From the NCBI RefSeq assembly GCF_011947365.2, contig NZ_JAAVSH020000001.1:1996841-2048428 (forward strand): DNA of 51,588 nucleotides. The letters run 5' to 3'. Made by a program: the position numbers and the translations under genes. Every line of letters starts with the position of its first letter. Within the stretch, counting starts at the first letter, position 1. Below the pieces are notes generated by a model, which saw only the letters and a program-made list of their open reading frames with translations, made no database searches and was not told the DNA's origin. Of the stretch, positions 43,898 to 51,588 are shown in pieces. Source of the DNA: an endosymbiont of Lamellibrachia barhami (lineage in GTDB: Bacteria; Pseudomonadota; Gammaproteobacteria; Chromatiales; Chromatiaceae).

Positions 43898-46543
43898 TCA
43901 GGGCAGCGCATATGTGTCCCTGGCAGATAGGGCGCAGTAAAAATCGCTCAATGGTTCAGGTTTGGCAATAGCGTAGCCCTGACCATAACCGATGCCGATT
44001 TCTTTCAGCATCGCGAGGGTGATTCCGTCCTCGACATATTCGGCAATGGTATCCATGCCCATGACTTGGGCGACTTCATTGATCGCTTTTACCATGGCGA
44101 AGTCAACAGGATCGCTGGCGATGTCGCGTACGAACTCACCATCTATCTTCAGATAGTCCACCGGCAGGTGTTTCAGGTAGGCGAAGGAGGACATGCCGGT
44201 GCCGAAGTCGTCGAGGGCAAAGCGGCAGCCCAGGGATTTTATGCGTTCGATGAACTGTTGTGCCTTGGAAAGGTTGGAGATGGTTGCCGTCTCCGTCACC
44301 TCAAAAAGGAGTCGGTGGGGATCCACGCCGCTGCTCTCAAGTTGAGATTCCAGTACTTCCAGAAAGCCGGGGTCGGTAATCGACTGGGCCGAGAGGTTTA
44401 TGGAGACGAAGCCGTCGTCCAGCGGGGGGCAGCTCTCCATCCACTGCAGCGTAGCCGAAATGACAAACCGATCCAGATCGATCATCAGACCGTAGCGTTC
44501 AGCGGCAGGAATAAAGGCGCCAGGCAGCATCATCTGTCCATCCTCCTGTTCCAGTCTGAGCAGAATCTCCAGGTGAAAGCCGCTGTTGATGTTTGAGCGG
44601 ATGGGTTGGATCTTCTGGCAATAGAGCATAAATCGCCCCTCGTCCAGTGCATGACGAATGCGGGAAACCCACTGCATTTCGCCATAGCGTTGTTCTATCA
44701 GCTCATCCTCCTCAGAGTAGACATGGACCCGGTTGCGGCCCCCCTCCTTGGCCGCGTAACAGGCACTGTCAGCGGCGCTGAGGATCTGGGTCAGGTCATG
44801 ATATCTGGCATTGAAGGGGACCACTCCGATACTCACGCCGAGGGTGAAAGGCTTATTCTCCCAGGTGAAACGGAAGTTGCGCACCGAAAGACGTATCTCT
44901 TCCGCCAACACAATGGCCTGCTGTTGGGGGCAGTATTCAAGCAGGATGGCGAATTCATCACCGCCCAAACGTGCCACGACATCGGTACGGCGGGCGATCT
45001 CAAGCAGCATCTGTGTGAGTTGGCGGAGCAATTCGTCACCTGCAATATGGCCGCAGGTATCGTTGACCACCTTGAATTGATCCAGGTCCAGATACATCAA
45101 GACGTGTTCGGCATTGTCGGTGTGGGCCAGTTCCATTGCCGTCTTCAGCCTGCGCTCGAACTCCAGCCGGTTGATCAGACCGGTCAGTGCATCATGGGTT
45201 GCCTGCCAGGAGATGCGTTGCGCCATGCGCTGAGCCTCGGTAATGTCTCTGACTACCAGCACATTTCCGGCATTCTTATTTCTTTCGCCGCTGATTACTG
45301 CCACAGATAACTGCACGGTGCGGGTGGTTTTTCCATCGCTTTGGGTGAGAATCAGTGGCCGATTGTCCAGTTTGGTTATCTCATCTGCGGTCAGACACTG
45401 ACCCAGAGGGAGATCGACTGGCGCGCCTGTGGTCTCATCGGACAGATTGAGTATGTCGGCAAGCAGGCAGTCCAGTGCATGTTTAGCCCCCCAGCCGGTC
45501 AATTCCTGGGCCGTGTGGTTGAGTGCGGTAACCACGCCTTGGGCATTGGTCGTGATGACGCCCTCGCTGATCGAGGCCAGAGTGGTTTCCGCCAGCTCTT
45601 TGCGTGCACGCAACTGCTGGGTCTGTGAGGCCACCTCTATTTCCAGCTGATCTTTGGCCGCCAGCAGGGCCTGTTCAGCACGCAGACGGTGCGTTTTACT
45701 CCGCAGGATCAGTCCCACCATGAACATGCTTGAGATGAAGAAGACCAGGAATACCCATGCGGCCTGGACGATGACCTCTTTTTCAAAACCGTTGAAGGTT
45801 GCCGGAGCGCCGATATCCACCAGTTCCCAAAGCGTGCCGGGTACATTTTGCCGCGCCAGAATGCGCTGGGTCATTTCTTCCGTGAGAGTGGGATTCTCCA
45901 GTTGCAATTCATAGCGATTTCCCTCTTCTGTGACCTCGATCAGGTTGGGTTTTTCGCTATTGAGCAGGATCAGTTTGTGTTGATGCCGGTGAGAGATCCG
46001 TAACAGATTCTGAATCAGTGTGGTCTGAAAGCTGACAAAAAACACCAGGCCATCCTGTCTGCTGGTGGTGACCATGATATCGAAATGGTACTGATTCGGG
46101 TTCGGGTGAATCTGAATCAAATCGTCCTTACCGTCGGCAAAGTCACTGATCTTCAGTTGACACAGTTCGCCAACAGCGCCGCTGAGATCGTCATAAAGCG
46201 GAGAACCGTATCTGTCAGCCAGGGTGAAGGCAAAGCCGTCGGGGAAGTAGCTGAGTACGCGTTGGTTGAGCCTCTCCTGGGCCTCCACATCTTCAGGGTT
46301 CGTGTCGATCGCATTTATCAACTCGGATTCATAATTGGAAAAGATGTGTAGCAAACGGCGTTTTTCGCCGATCATGCGGCTGATCTCGTTGGCGGTCATC
46401 TTTACTGAATTGGCAGCAAGATCCATGTGGTGGGCACGATTGGCCTCTATGCGTTGAATAACGATGCCCGCCAGCAGCAGCGCCAGCAACAGCATGAAGA
46501 AAACGACATAGGTGATAGTGAGGTTTTTTGAGGTCAGTTTCAT
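43898..46543 (-). CDS. Membrane GGDEF-EAL protein with periplasmic sensor and PAS domain
   Basis: The protein has 881 residues. A helix (about 8-28) and a second (about 262-282) enclose a periplasmic sensor of about 230 residues. Then come a coiled segment, a PAS domain (about 320-440), a GGDEF domain with intact RLGGDEF (about 535) and an EAL domain with EILLRLE, SINLSAQS, EVTETA, DDFGTGMSS, YLKIDGEF, AEYVED and GYGQGYA. Both active sites look intact, so it could make or break cyclic di-GMP depending on signal. It converges on the Dnr-like gene and is divergent from clpB. Confidence 0.94.
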   Translation of the reverse strand: MKLTSKNLTITYVVFFMLLLALLLAGIVIQRIEANRAHHMDLAANSVKMTANEISRMIGEKRRLLHIFSNYESELINAIDTNPEDVEAQERLNQRVLSYFPDGFAFTLADRYGSPLYDDLSGAVGELCQLKISDFADGKDDLIQIHPNPNQYHFDIMVTTSRQDGLVFFVSFQTTLIQNLLRISHRHQHKLILLNSEKPNLIEVTEEGNRYELQLENPTLTEEMTQRILARQNVPGTLWELVDIGAPATFNGFEKEVIVQAAWVFLVFFISSMFMVGLILRSKTHRLRAEQALLAAKDQLEIEVASQTQQLRARKELAETTLASISEGVITTNAQGVVTALNHTAQELTGWGAKHALDCLLADILNLSDETTGAPVDLPLGQCLTADEITKLDNRPLILTQSDGKTTRTVQLSVAVISGERNKNAGNVLVVRDITEAQRMAQRISWQATHDALTGLINRLEFERRLKTAMELAHTDNAEHVLMYLDLDQFKVVNDTCGHIAGDELLRQLTQMLLEIARRTDVVARLGGDEFAILLEYCPQQQAIVLAEEIRLSVRNFRFTWENKPFTLGVSIGVVPFNARYHDLTQILSAADSACYAAKEGGRNRVHVYSEEDELIEQRYGEMQWVSRIRHALDEGRFMLYCQKIQPIRSNINSGFHLEILLRLEQEDGQMMLPGAFIPAAERYGLMIDLDRFVISATLQWMESCPPLDDGFVSINLSAQSITDPGFLEVLESQLESSGVDPHRLLFEVTETATISNLSKAQQFIERIKSLGCRFALDDFGTGMSSFAYLKHLPVDYLKIDGEFVRDIASDPVDFAMVKAINEVAQVMGMDTIAEYVEDGITLAMLKEIGIGYGQGYAIAKPEPLSDFYCALSARDTYALP

Positions 46544-46664
46544 TGTTTCGCTGTTCCGGGGTCTTGCAAACTAGGTTTTGCCCTGAAACAGCTTGGGCTG
46601 AGCTACTCAAAGCATTGTGTCGGCAGCAGTTGGACAATCTTTACACTATTTTTATTCTGGGATG

Positions 46665-46693
46665 CTTGAATTTTAGCGGGATCCGCCCAATCT
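46665..46693 (+). promoter_or_regulatory. Sigma32-like heat-shock promoter of clpB
   Basis: CTTGAA (46665-46670) and GCCCAATCT (46685-46693) fit the heat-shock pattern CTTGAA-N13-15-CCCCATNT with one mismatch in the core. They lie about 40-65 bases before the clpB start. Known clpB genes are under sigma32. Confidence 0.6.
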
Positions 46694-46729
46694 GTTGGAA
46701 TATTAAGGTTTTATTGTGGAGTTTTTCTC

Positions 46730-49324
46730 ATGCGTATGGATCGTTTGACCAGCAAATTTCAGATGGCACTGGCAGATGCCCAGAGCCTGGCTGTCGGCCG
46801 TGATCATCAATTTATCGAGCCGGTGCATCTGATGAGCGCCCTGCTGGATCAGGAGGGTGGAACCGTGCGCCACCTGCTGACACAGGCTGACATCAATGTT
46901 AACCAGATGCGTTCGGATCTCAGCGCCTCATTGGAACGACTGCCGGGCGTACAGGGGACTGAGGGGGATCTGCATATCTCCAATGACCTTGGGCGGCTGT
47001 TCAACCAGACCGACAAGTTCGCCCAACAGCGCAATGATCAGTACATATCCAGTGAGCTTTTCGTACTTGCGGCTGTTGACGACAAGGGTGAGATCGGCGG
47101 GTTGCTGCGCAAGGCGGGTGCCGACAAGGTGCGTCTGGAGCAGGCTATAGAGAAGATGCGGGGAGGTCAGAAGGTGGATGATCCGAATGCGGAGGATCAG
47201 CGCCAAGCCCTGCAGAAGTACACCATCGACCTTACCGAGCGGGCGGAGCAGGGCAAACTTGATCCCGTGATCGGGCGGGATGACGAGATCCGCCGTACCA
47301 TCCAGGTACTGCAGCGTCGTACCAAGAACAACCCGGTGCTGATCGGTGAGCCTGGCGTGGGCAAGACCGCTATCGTCGAGGGTCTGGCCCAGCGCATCAT
47401 CAATGGAGAGGTGCCGGAGGGGCTGAAAGGCAAACGGCTGCTCTCCCTGGATATGGGTGCACTGATCGCGGGGGCGAAGTTTCGCGGTGAGTTCGAAGAG
47501 CGTCTCAAGGCGGTGCTCAATGACCTCTCCAAACAAGAGGGGCAGATCATCCTCTTCATCGATGAACTGCACACCATGGTAGGCGCCGGCAAGGCGGAAG
47601 GCTCCATGGATGCGGGCAATATGCTCAAACCTGCCCTGGCCCGTGGTGAGCTGCACTGCGTCGGCGCAACCACCCTGGACGAATACCGTCAGTATGTGGA
47701 GAAGGATGCTGCGCTGGAACGCCGTTTTCAGAAGGTGCAGGTGGATGAACCCAGTGTGGAGGACACCATCGCCATCCTGCGTGGACTCAAAGAGCGCTAC
47801 GAGGTACACCATGGAGTCGATATCATCGATCCGGCCATCGTCGCCGCAGCGAACCTCTCCCACCGTTATATCTCCGACCGGCAGCTGCCGGACAAGGCGA
47901 TCGACCTTGTGGACGAGGCGGCCTCCCTGATCCGTATGGAGATCGACTCCAAGCCGGAACAGATGGACCGTATGGAGCGGCGGTTGATTCAGCTCAAAAT
48001 CGAACGAGAGGCACTCAACAAAGAGACCGACGAGGCTTCAAAAAAGCGGCTCACTCACCTGGAGGATGAGATCGAACGGCTGGAGCGGGAGTTCTCCGAT
48101 CTGGAGGAGATCTGGAAATCGGAGAAGGCGGCCTTGCAGGGCACTGCCCACATCAAGGAGTCGCTGGAGCGGGCGCGTCTGGAACTGGAAACCGCCCGCC
48201 GGGCCGGTGATCTGACGCGCATGTCCGAGTTGCAGTACGGACGCATCCCTGAACTGGAGAAGCAGCTCGATATGGCGACCCAGGCAGAGATGCAGGAGAT
48301 GAAACTGCTGCGTAATAAGGTCACCGAAGAGGAGATCGCCGGAGTGGTCTCCAAGTGGACCGGCATCCCGGTCTCCAAGATGTTGGAGGGCGAACGCGAC
48401 AAACTGCTGCGTATGGAGGATGAGCTGGCTAGACGGGTCATCGGCCAGGCAGAGGGCGTGCGTGCGGTGAGTGACGCCATTCGCCGCTCCAGGGCTGGCC
48501 TGTCCGACCCGAGTCAGCCCAATGGATCGTTTCTCTTTCTCGGTCCCACCGGTGTGGGCAAGACCGAACTCTGCAAGGCGCTGGCGGAGTTCCTCTTCGA
48601 TACCGAGGAGGCGATGATCCGTATCGACATGTCGGAGTTCATGGAGAAACACTCGGTGGCGCGTCTCATCGGTGCGCCTCCCGGTTATGTGGGTTACGAA
48701 GAGGGCGGCTATCTCACCGAGGCGGTGCGCCGTCGTCCCTACTCCGTGATTCTGCTGGACGAGGTGGAGAAGGCCCATCCCGACGTCTTCAATGTGCTGC
48801 TGCAGGTGCTGGATGACGGCCGTCTGACCGATGGTCAGGGCCGCACGGTCGATTTCCGCAATACCGTCATTGTGATGACCTCCAATCTGGGCTCACAGAT
48901 GATCCAGGAAAAGACATCGGAAACCCAATATGACGAGATGAAGGCGGCGATCATGGAGGTGGTGCGGCAGAGTTTTCGGCCGGAGTTCATCAATCGTCTG
49001 GACGAGATCGTGGTCTTTCATCCGCTGGACAGGGCGCAGATCCGAGCCATTGCCTCGATTCAGATCGGTTATCTGCAACAGCGCCTGTCCGACAATGAGA
49101 TGGGCCTGGAGATCTCCGATGCCGCACTCGACCGGCTGAGCGAGGCGGGTTTCGACCCGGTCTATGGGGCGCGTCCGCTGAAACGGGCGATCAGGCAGCA
49201 GTTGGAGAATCCGCTGGCGCAGGCGATCCTCAGCGGTCGTTTCACCGCAGGGGACACCATCCAGGTGGAGGTAAGCAATGATGGGCTGGTATTCAGTAAG
49301 GCCAGCGCGGTGACCGCCGCCTGA
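46730..49324 (+). CDS. clpB: ATP-dependent disaggregase ClpB
   Basis: The 864-residue AAA+ chaperone is full length. It has the N domain (1-145), NBD1 with Walker A GEPGVGKT and Walker B ILFIDEL, the long middle coiled-coil (about 400-530, IKLERE-type heptads, with [20 protein letters not shown] at its end, given as residues about 525-545) and NBD2 with GPTGVGKT and [14 protein letters not shown]. It threads and dissolves protein aggregates together with DnaK. The ATG at 46730 is followed by a second in-frame ATG at 46736, and either may be used. A sigma32-like promoter precedes it. Confidence 0.97.
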   Translation: MRMDRLTSKFQMALADAQSLAVGRDHQFIEPVHLMSALLDQEGGTVRHLLTQADINVNQMRSDLSASLERLPGVQGTEGDLHISNDLGRLFNQTDKFAQQRNDQYISSELFVLAAVDDKGEIGGLLRKAGADKVRLEQAIEKMRGGQKVDDPNAEDQRQALQKYTIDLTERAEQGKLDPVIGRDDEIRRTIQVLQRRTKNNPVLIGEPGVGKTAIVEGLAQRIINGEVPEGLKGKRLLSLDMGALIAGAKFRGEFEERLKAVLNDLSKQEGQIILFIDELHTMVGAGKAEGSMDAGNMLKPALARGELHCVGATTLDEYRQYVEKDAALERRFQKVQVDEPSVEDTIAILRGLKERYEVHHGVDIIDPAIVAAANLSHRYISDRQLPDKAIDLVDEAASLIRMEIDSKPEQMDRMERRLIQLKIEREALNKETDEASKKRLTHLEDEIERLEREFSDLEEIWKSEKAALQGTAHIKESLERARLELETARRAGDLTRMSELQYGRIPELEKQLDMATQAEMQEMKLLRNKVTEEEIAGVVSKWTGIPVSKMLEGERDKLLRMEDELARRVIGQAEGVRAVSDAIRRSRAGLSDPSQPNGSFLFLGPTGVGKTELCKALAEFLFDTEEAMIRIDMSEFMEKHSVARLIGAPPGYVGYEEGGYLTEAVRRRPYSVILLDEVEKAHPDVFNVLLQVLDDGRLTDGQGRTVDFRNTVIVMTSNLGSQMIQEKTSETQYDEMKAAIMEVVRQSFRPEFINRLDEIVVFHPLDRAQIRAIASIQIGYLQQRLSDNEMGLEISDAALDRLSEAGFDPVYGARPLKRAIRQQLENPLAQAILSGRFTAGDTIQVEVSNDGLVFSKASAVTAA

Positions 49325-49628
49325 AAAATCTTCACAAAGGGTCAGACTCGATTCCTCGTTCCCACGCTCTGCGGTGATGTAGCGCAGAGCGCTACATTAT
49401 GGGTTCCCACGCGGAGCGTGGGAACCAGAGAATAAATCTGTCCCCTTTAGCTTGCAGAAGCCTTAGGCTTCAATCTTCTTCTCAAAAATGTCAGCCCCGC
49501 CAGACCTGTGCCAAACAGGATATAGATGGAGAGCTCGCAGGGGAACAATAGGGGACAGACCACGTTATTGAGGAATAGATCTGGAAAACCGTGGTCTGTC
49601 CCCTATTGTCCTGGCGGCGCATTTTCAA
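49325..49628. other. Repeat-rich intergenic region after clpB
   Basis: No gene is present. It holds GTTCCCACGC / GCGTGGGAAC palindromes (about 49362-49426) and a 20-bp inverted repeat at 49545-49609. The words resemble REP elements mobilised by Y1 (RAYT) transposases, none of which is encoded here. Confidence 0.6.
49545..49609. repeat. 20-bp perfect inverted repeat
   Basis: ACAATAGGGGACAGACCACG (49545-49564) and its exact complement (49590-49609) flank a 25-base loop. It sits 19 bp before the UCA tRNA gene. Confidence 0.8.
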
Positions 49629-49725
49629 GCGGACGTAGTAGTGTAACGGTAGCACACGGGCCTTCAGAGCCCGACATTCCGGTTGCCCCCGGGTAGTGCG
49701 GGTTCGAATCCCGTCGTCCGCTCCA
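49629..49725 (+). tRNA. tRNA with UCA anticodon and long variable arm (tRNA-Sec-like, glycine-like acceptor)
   Basis: The acceptor stem GCGGACG (49629-49635) pairs with CGTCCGC (49715-49721), then U73 and an encoded CCA (49723-49725). The anticodon stem CGGGC/GCCCG (49657-49661 / 49669-49673) holds loop CTTCAGA, anticodon TCA. The T arm is GCGGG-TTCGAAT-CCCGT. The variable arm is about 24 bases with a CCGG/CCGG stem. The D stem is short (GTGT/GCAC), and five bases lie between it and the acceptor. Anticodon and large variable arm suggest tRNA-Sec. However, the 7-bp acceptor, U73, short D arm, G1-C72, C2-G71 and C35 resemble tRNA-Gly. Confidence 0.75.
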
Positions 49726-49735
49726 GATTTCCCCC

Positions 49736-49833
49736 GGGGTCGGAGTCGAGAACGAGCCTGTCATGTCGTGGTATAAAGTCGGTTCGGAGCGATGCCGGTG
49801 AGGTAGCTCCGGCCTTGATTCGACTCCGACCCC
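49736..49833. repeat. REP-type inverted pair between tRNA and chemoreceptor fragment
   Basis: GGGGTCGGAGTCGA (49736-49749) and TCGACTCCGACCCC (49820-49833) are perfect complements over 14 bp. The words resemble the GTCGGAGTCGA-type REP ends common in gammaproteobacterial intergenic DNA. Confidence 0.7.
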
Positions 49834-49850
49834 TCCTGAATTGATGGGAA

Positions 49851-51048
49851 GATTGACCAGTCGAGTCGGCAACGTTCAATGGCGCATAGGCTGAGAGCAC
49901 CGGCTTTCCATGATAGCCGTCAAGATACCACGCCACGCTCACCCCGGCTCCGGCCGAGGTTGCGGGAGTATCAATCTGCTGTATCCTGCGTTGGTGCCTT
50001 GGCACGCTGGTGCATCGGCAATCCCTTTCGCAACCCCAACATTTTCCAGCAGCGCAGGATAACTGTGTGGAGACTCCACCATGAATCGACTGATACTGCG
50101 CGCAGTCAGATCTTTGCCGACCAGGTAGGTCTCACCTGTCTTGCCCTGACCGACCTCCTGCCACTTGCCGCCACTGGTCATGATGCCGTTCAGCCTATCT
50201 ACCGGCATCTGAAAGATGAGTACCCCAACACGGTTCTCATCGTCAAAAACAGGAGAGGCGATAAAGGCAGCCTGGTCATTATAGGATGGACCATAGGACT
50301 TAAAATCGATGATGCTGACATTGTCAGGTTTCTCCGCCTTCATGGCCGACCTGAAGGCTTCGCCCAGACCGGAATCAGCATGGGGACCGGTGAGCAGAGA
50401 GGTTCCAAAGTCGATCTCTTTGAAGACAGAGTAGACAATGTTACCGTTTTCTGGCTCCACCAGAAAAATATCGTAATAGCCGAATTTTTCCAGAAAGTCC
50501 CGCAGTTTTGGGTGATAAAGACTGTGAATCTGGGCGTAAAGCGTATCATCCTCAGGATCACTCCATCTCTCTTTTTCACCCAGCGGATTGGGGTTTGCCT
50601 TGAGGTACTGATATTGGATAGCGGTGGCGGTTTCATCCAGACCCGTTAAATACGCATCAACGAGCGGGCTGTCTCCACCATTTCGATTCTGAAACTCGGT
50701 GACAAACTCGTTCTTGTAATAGCTCAATAGCTGATTTTGGTAGAAGTCGGGCTCCTGCTCAGCAAACTCACCATGGAAATTGAGATAGGCGTCCCCTAAT
50801 CCCAGCATGGCATCCACAATCATCTGGCCGTTGGAGAAGGTTTGTATCTGGGCACGGATCACCCGGAAATAATCCTCTATCTGCGCTTTTTTGCTATCCC
50901 GAACGGCGAGGATATGCTGGGTTGCCTGCTCCTCAAGAGCAGCCCTGCCACTGGAAATGGCGAGCCATCCGATAAGCGTACTGGCGACCAATACCGGGAT
51001 TGCGGCCAGTAGCGCCGCGCCGATGATCACTTTTGTTTTGATTTTCAT
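49851..51048 (-). pseudogene. Chemoreceptor 5' half, truncated; 3' end repeats window start
   Basis: The ATG at 51048 opens a chemoreceptor N-terminal half: a membrane helix (residues about 7-30), then a periplasmic double-Cache-type sensor (about 35-320). From residue 321 (base 50088) it matches the window's first 243 bases inverted, but with several one-base losses in runs (GGG to GG, TTT to TT). The frame breaks, and homology ends at 49851. There is no HAMP or signalling domain, so it is not a working receptor as it stands. In the undamaged frame it joins exactly to the CDS at 1-1368. Confidence 0.85.
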
Positions 51049-51144
51049 GGTTATCTCAAGGCAATTTTTCTCGTTCCTTGAGTATCTAAATCATCCAGCT
51101 GTCAATACAGCACTGGGCATGCTTGCGCAAAACCCTGGACTTTC

Positions 51145-51588
51145 TCATTTCACTCCAACAAATCGCTGCCTTACCACACCCTGTCCCTCAGGCGAGAGCG
51201 TCCATTCAATAAATTTTCTGATCTCGCCCGCAGGCTCGCCGTGGGTAACCAGATTGAGTTCACGGGTGACCGGGTAGTTGGGATTATCCAATGCCGGCTT
51301 TTCCCCATCGACAGAAATCAGGGCAATCCTTTTGATGCTCTTAAGAAAGGCCAGACTGATCTGGCCAATGGCGCCCCGTTCATGAATCACCCGGGCAACG
51401 ATCTTTCTGTCGGGAGTGACCACCGCAGTCCCAGAATATTCAGCACCACCCATCACTTTTTTCTGGAACACATGACGAGTGGCGGATGCGGGTTTGACGA
51501 TATAGGGCTTGATCATCAGATCTTGACCTCCCAGCTCTTTCCAGTTCTTGATCTTCCCGCTAAACACATCTCTGAGTTGCGTTTTGGA
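51145..51588 (-). CDS. PstS-like phosphate-type substrate-binding protein, C-terminal part
   Basis: The frame is open to the right edge, so the N terminus lies outside. The 147 visible residues match the end of a small periplasmic PBP-like (PstS superfamily) protein: DVFSGKIKNWKELGG, GAIGQISLAFLKSIKRIALI and SPEGQGVVRQRFVGVK. Stand-alone proteins of this type next to a chemoreceptor could bind a ligand for it. The gap to the chemoreceptor start is 96 bp, same strand. Confidence 0.87.
   Translation of the reverse strand, partial: SKTQLRDVFSGKIKNWKELGGQDLMIKPYIVKPASATRHVFQKKVMGGAEYSGTAVVTPDRKIVARVIHERGAIGQISLAFLKSIKRIALISVDGEKPALDNPNYPVTRELNLVTHGEPAGEIRKFIEWTLSPEGQGVVRQRFVGVK

Noticed and set aside
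49603-49872. Minus-strand frame of 89 codons containing GRRDSNPHYPG
   Set aside because: It is the antisense of the UCA tRNA gene. This peptide type is a well-known false gene produced by tRNA complements.
1-51588. Full reassignment of TGA to glycine or another amino acid
   Set aside because: Many clear genes (for example nadC, both SIMPL and MscS genes, DUF1631 and ampE) end at TGA at the right family length.

Overview
The window reads as chromosomal DNA of a free-living-type or symbiotic gammaproteobacterium of moderate to high G+C. The ampD-ampE pair, a DUF1631 protein, MASE1 and GGDEF/EAL signalling proteins, a Dnr-like Crp/Fnr regulator and a full-length ClpB all point that way. Sulfur-oxidising Chromatiales-like bacteria are a plausible home, but no marker gene here fixes the species.

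Layout. 1-1368 is the 3' part of a chemoreceptor, and 1468-3672 is a MASE1-GGDEF-EAL phosphodiesterase. 3849-5454 holds a pirin gene divergent from an HxlR regulator and a VOC protein. 5604-8708 holds a chromate transporter, a muramidase and a small exported protein. 8874-11379 holds an MscS-type channel and a SIMPL protein. 11610-16576 holds pyruvate kinase, a cytochrome b561, an FmdB-like protein, a SpoU methyltransferase, a carboxymuconolactone decarboxylase-Rieske fusion and a histidine phosphatase. The long leftward run 20456-15977 holds twin DUF1538 membrane proteins, a PII-like protein, a CBS protein, AmpD, AmpE and the phosphatase. 20814-24608 holds DUF1631, FKBP and nadC.

24646-29768 looks accessory. 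It is bounded by 28-bp direct repeats (one mismatch) and holds a P-loop ATPase whose reading frame is broken near its 3' end, an overlapping metallophosphoesterase, a zinc-ribbon protein, a LysR gene with an in-frame TGA at a normally glycine position, and a CxxC peroxidase-like protein. 30113-33287 carries a diverged tandem duplication (about 1.35 kb) that leaves two incomplete copies of an EgtB-like gene beside a HugZ-like gene. 33419-49324 is ordinary chromosome again: a thiamine-binding protein, MscS, an OmpA-like protein, a response regulator/LysM-FecR/CHASE2-kinase operon, ilvD, a Dnr-like regulator, a GGDEF-EAL protein and clpB with a sigma32-like promoter.

From 49325 to the end there is a cluster of palindromes, a tRNA gene with a UCA anticodon, a long variable arm and glycine-like acceptor features, then an inverted, decayed copy of the window's first 243 bases. 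That copy is the end of a chemoreceptor 5' half, preceded on its strand by a PstS-like gene. The two chemoreceptor halves would make one complete gene if joined. This means either a large inversion or an assembly misjoin.

A 133-bp palindromic, MITE-like element occurs four times between 5.4 and 15.1 kb. Two copies have perfect 4-bp target duplications. The most novel items are the UCA tRNA, the repeat-bounded ATPase/phosphoesterase module, the EgtB-like family lacking its iron-binding histidines, and the MITE-like family.
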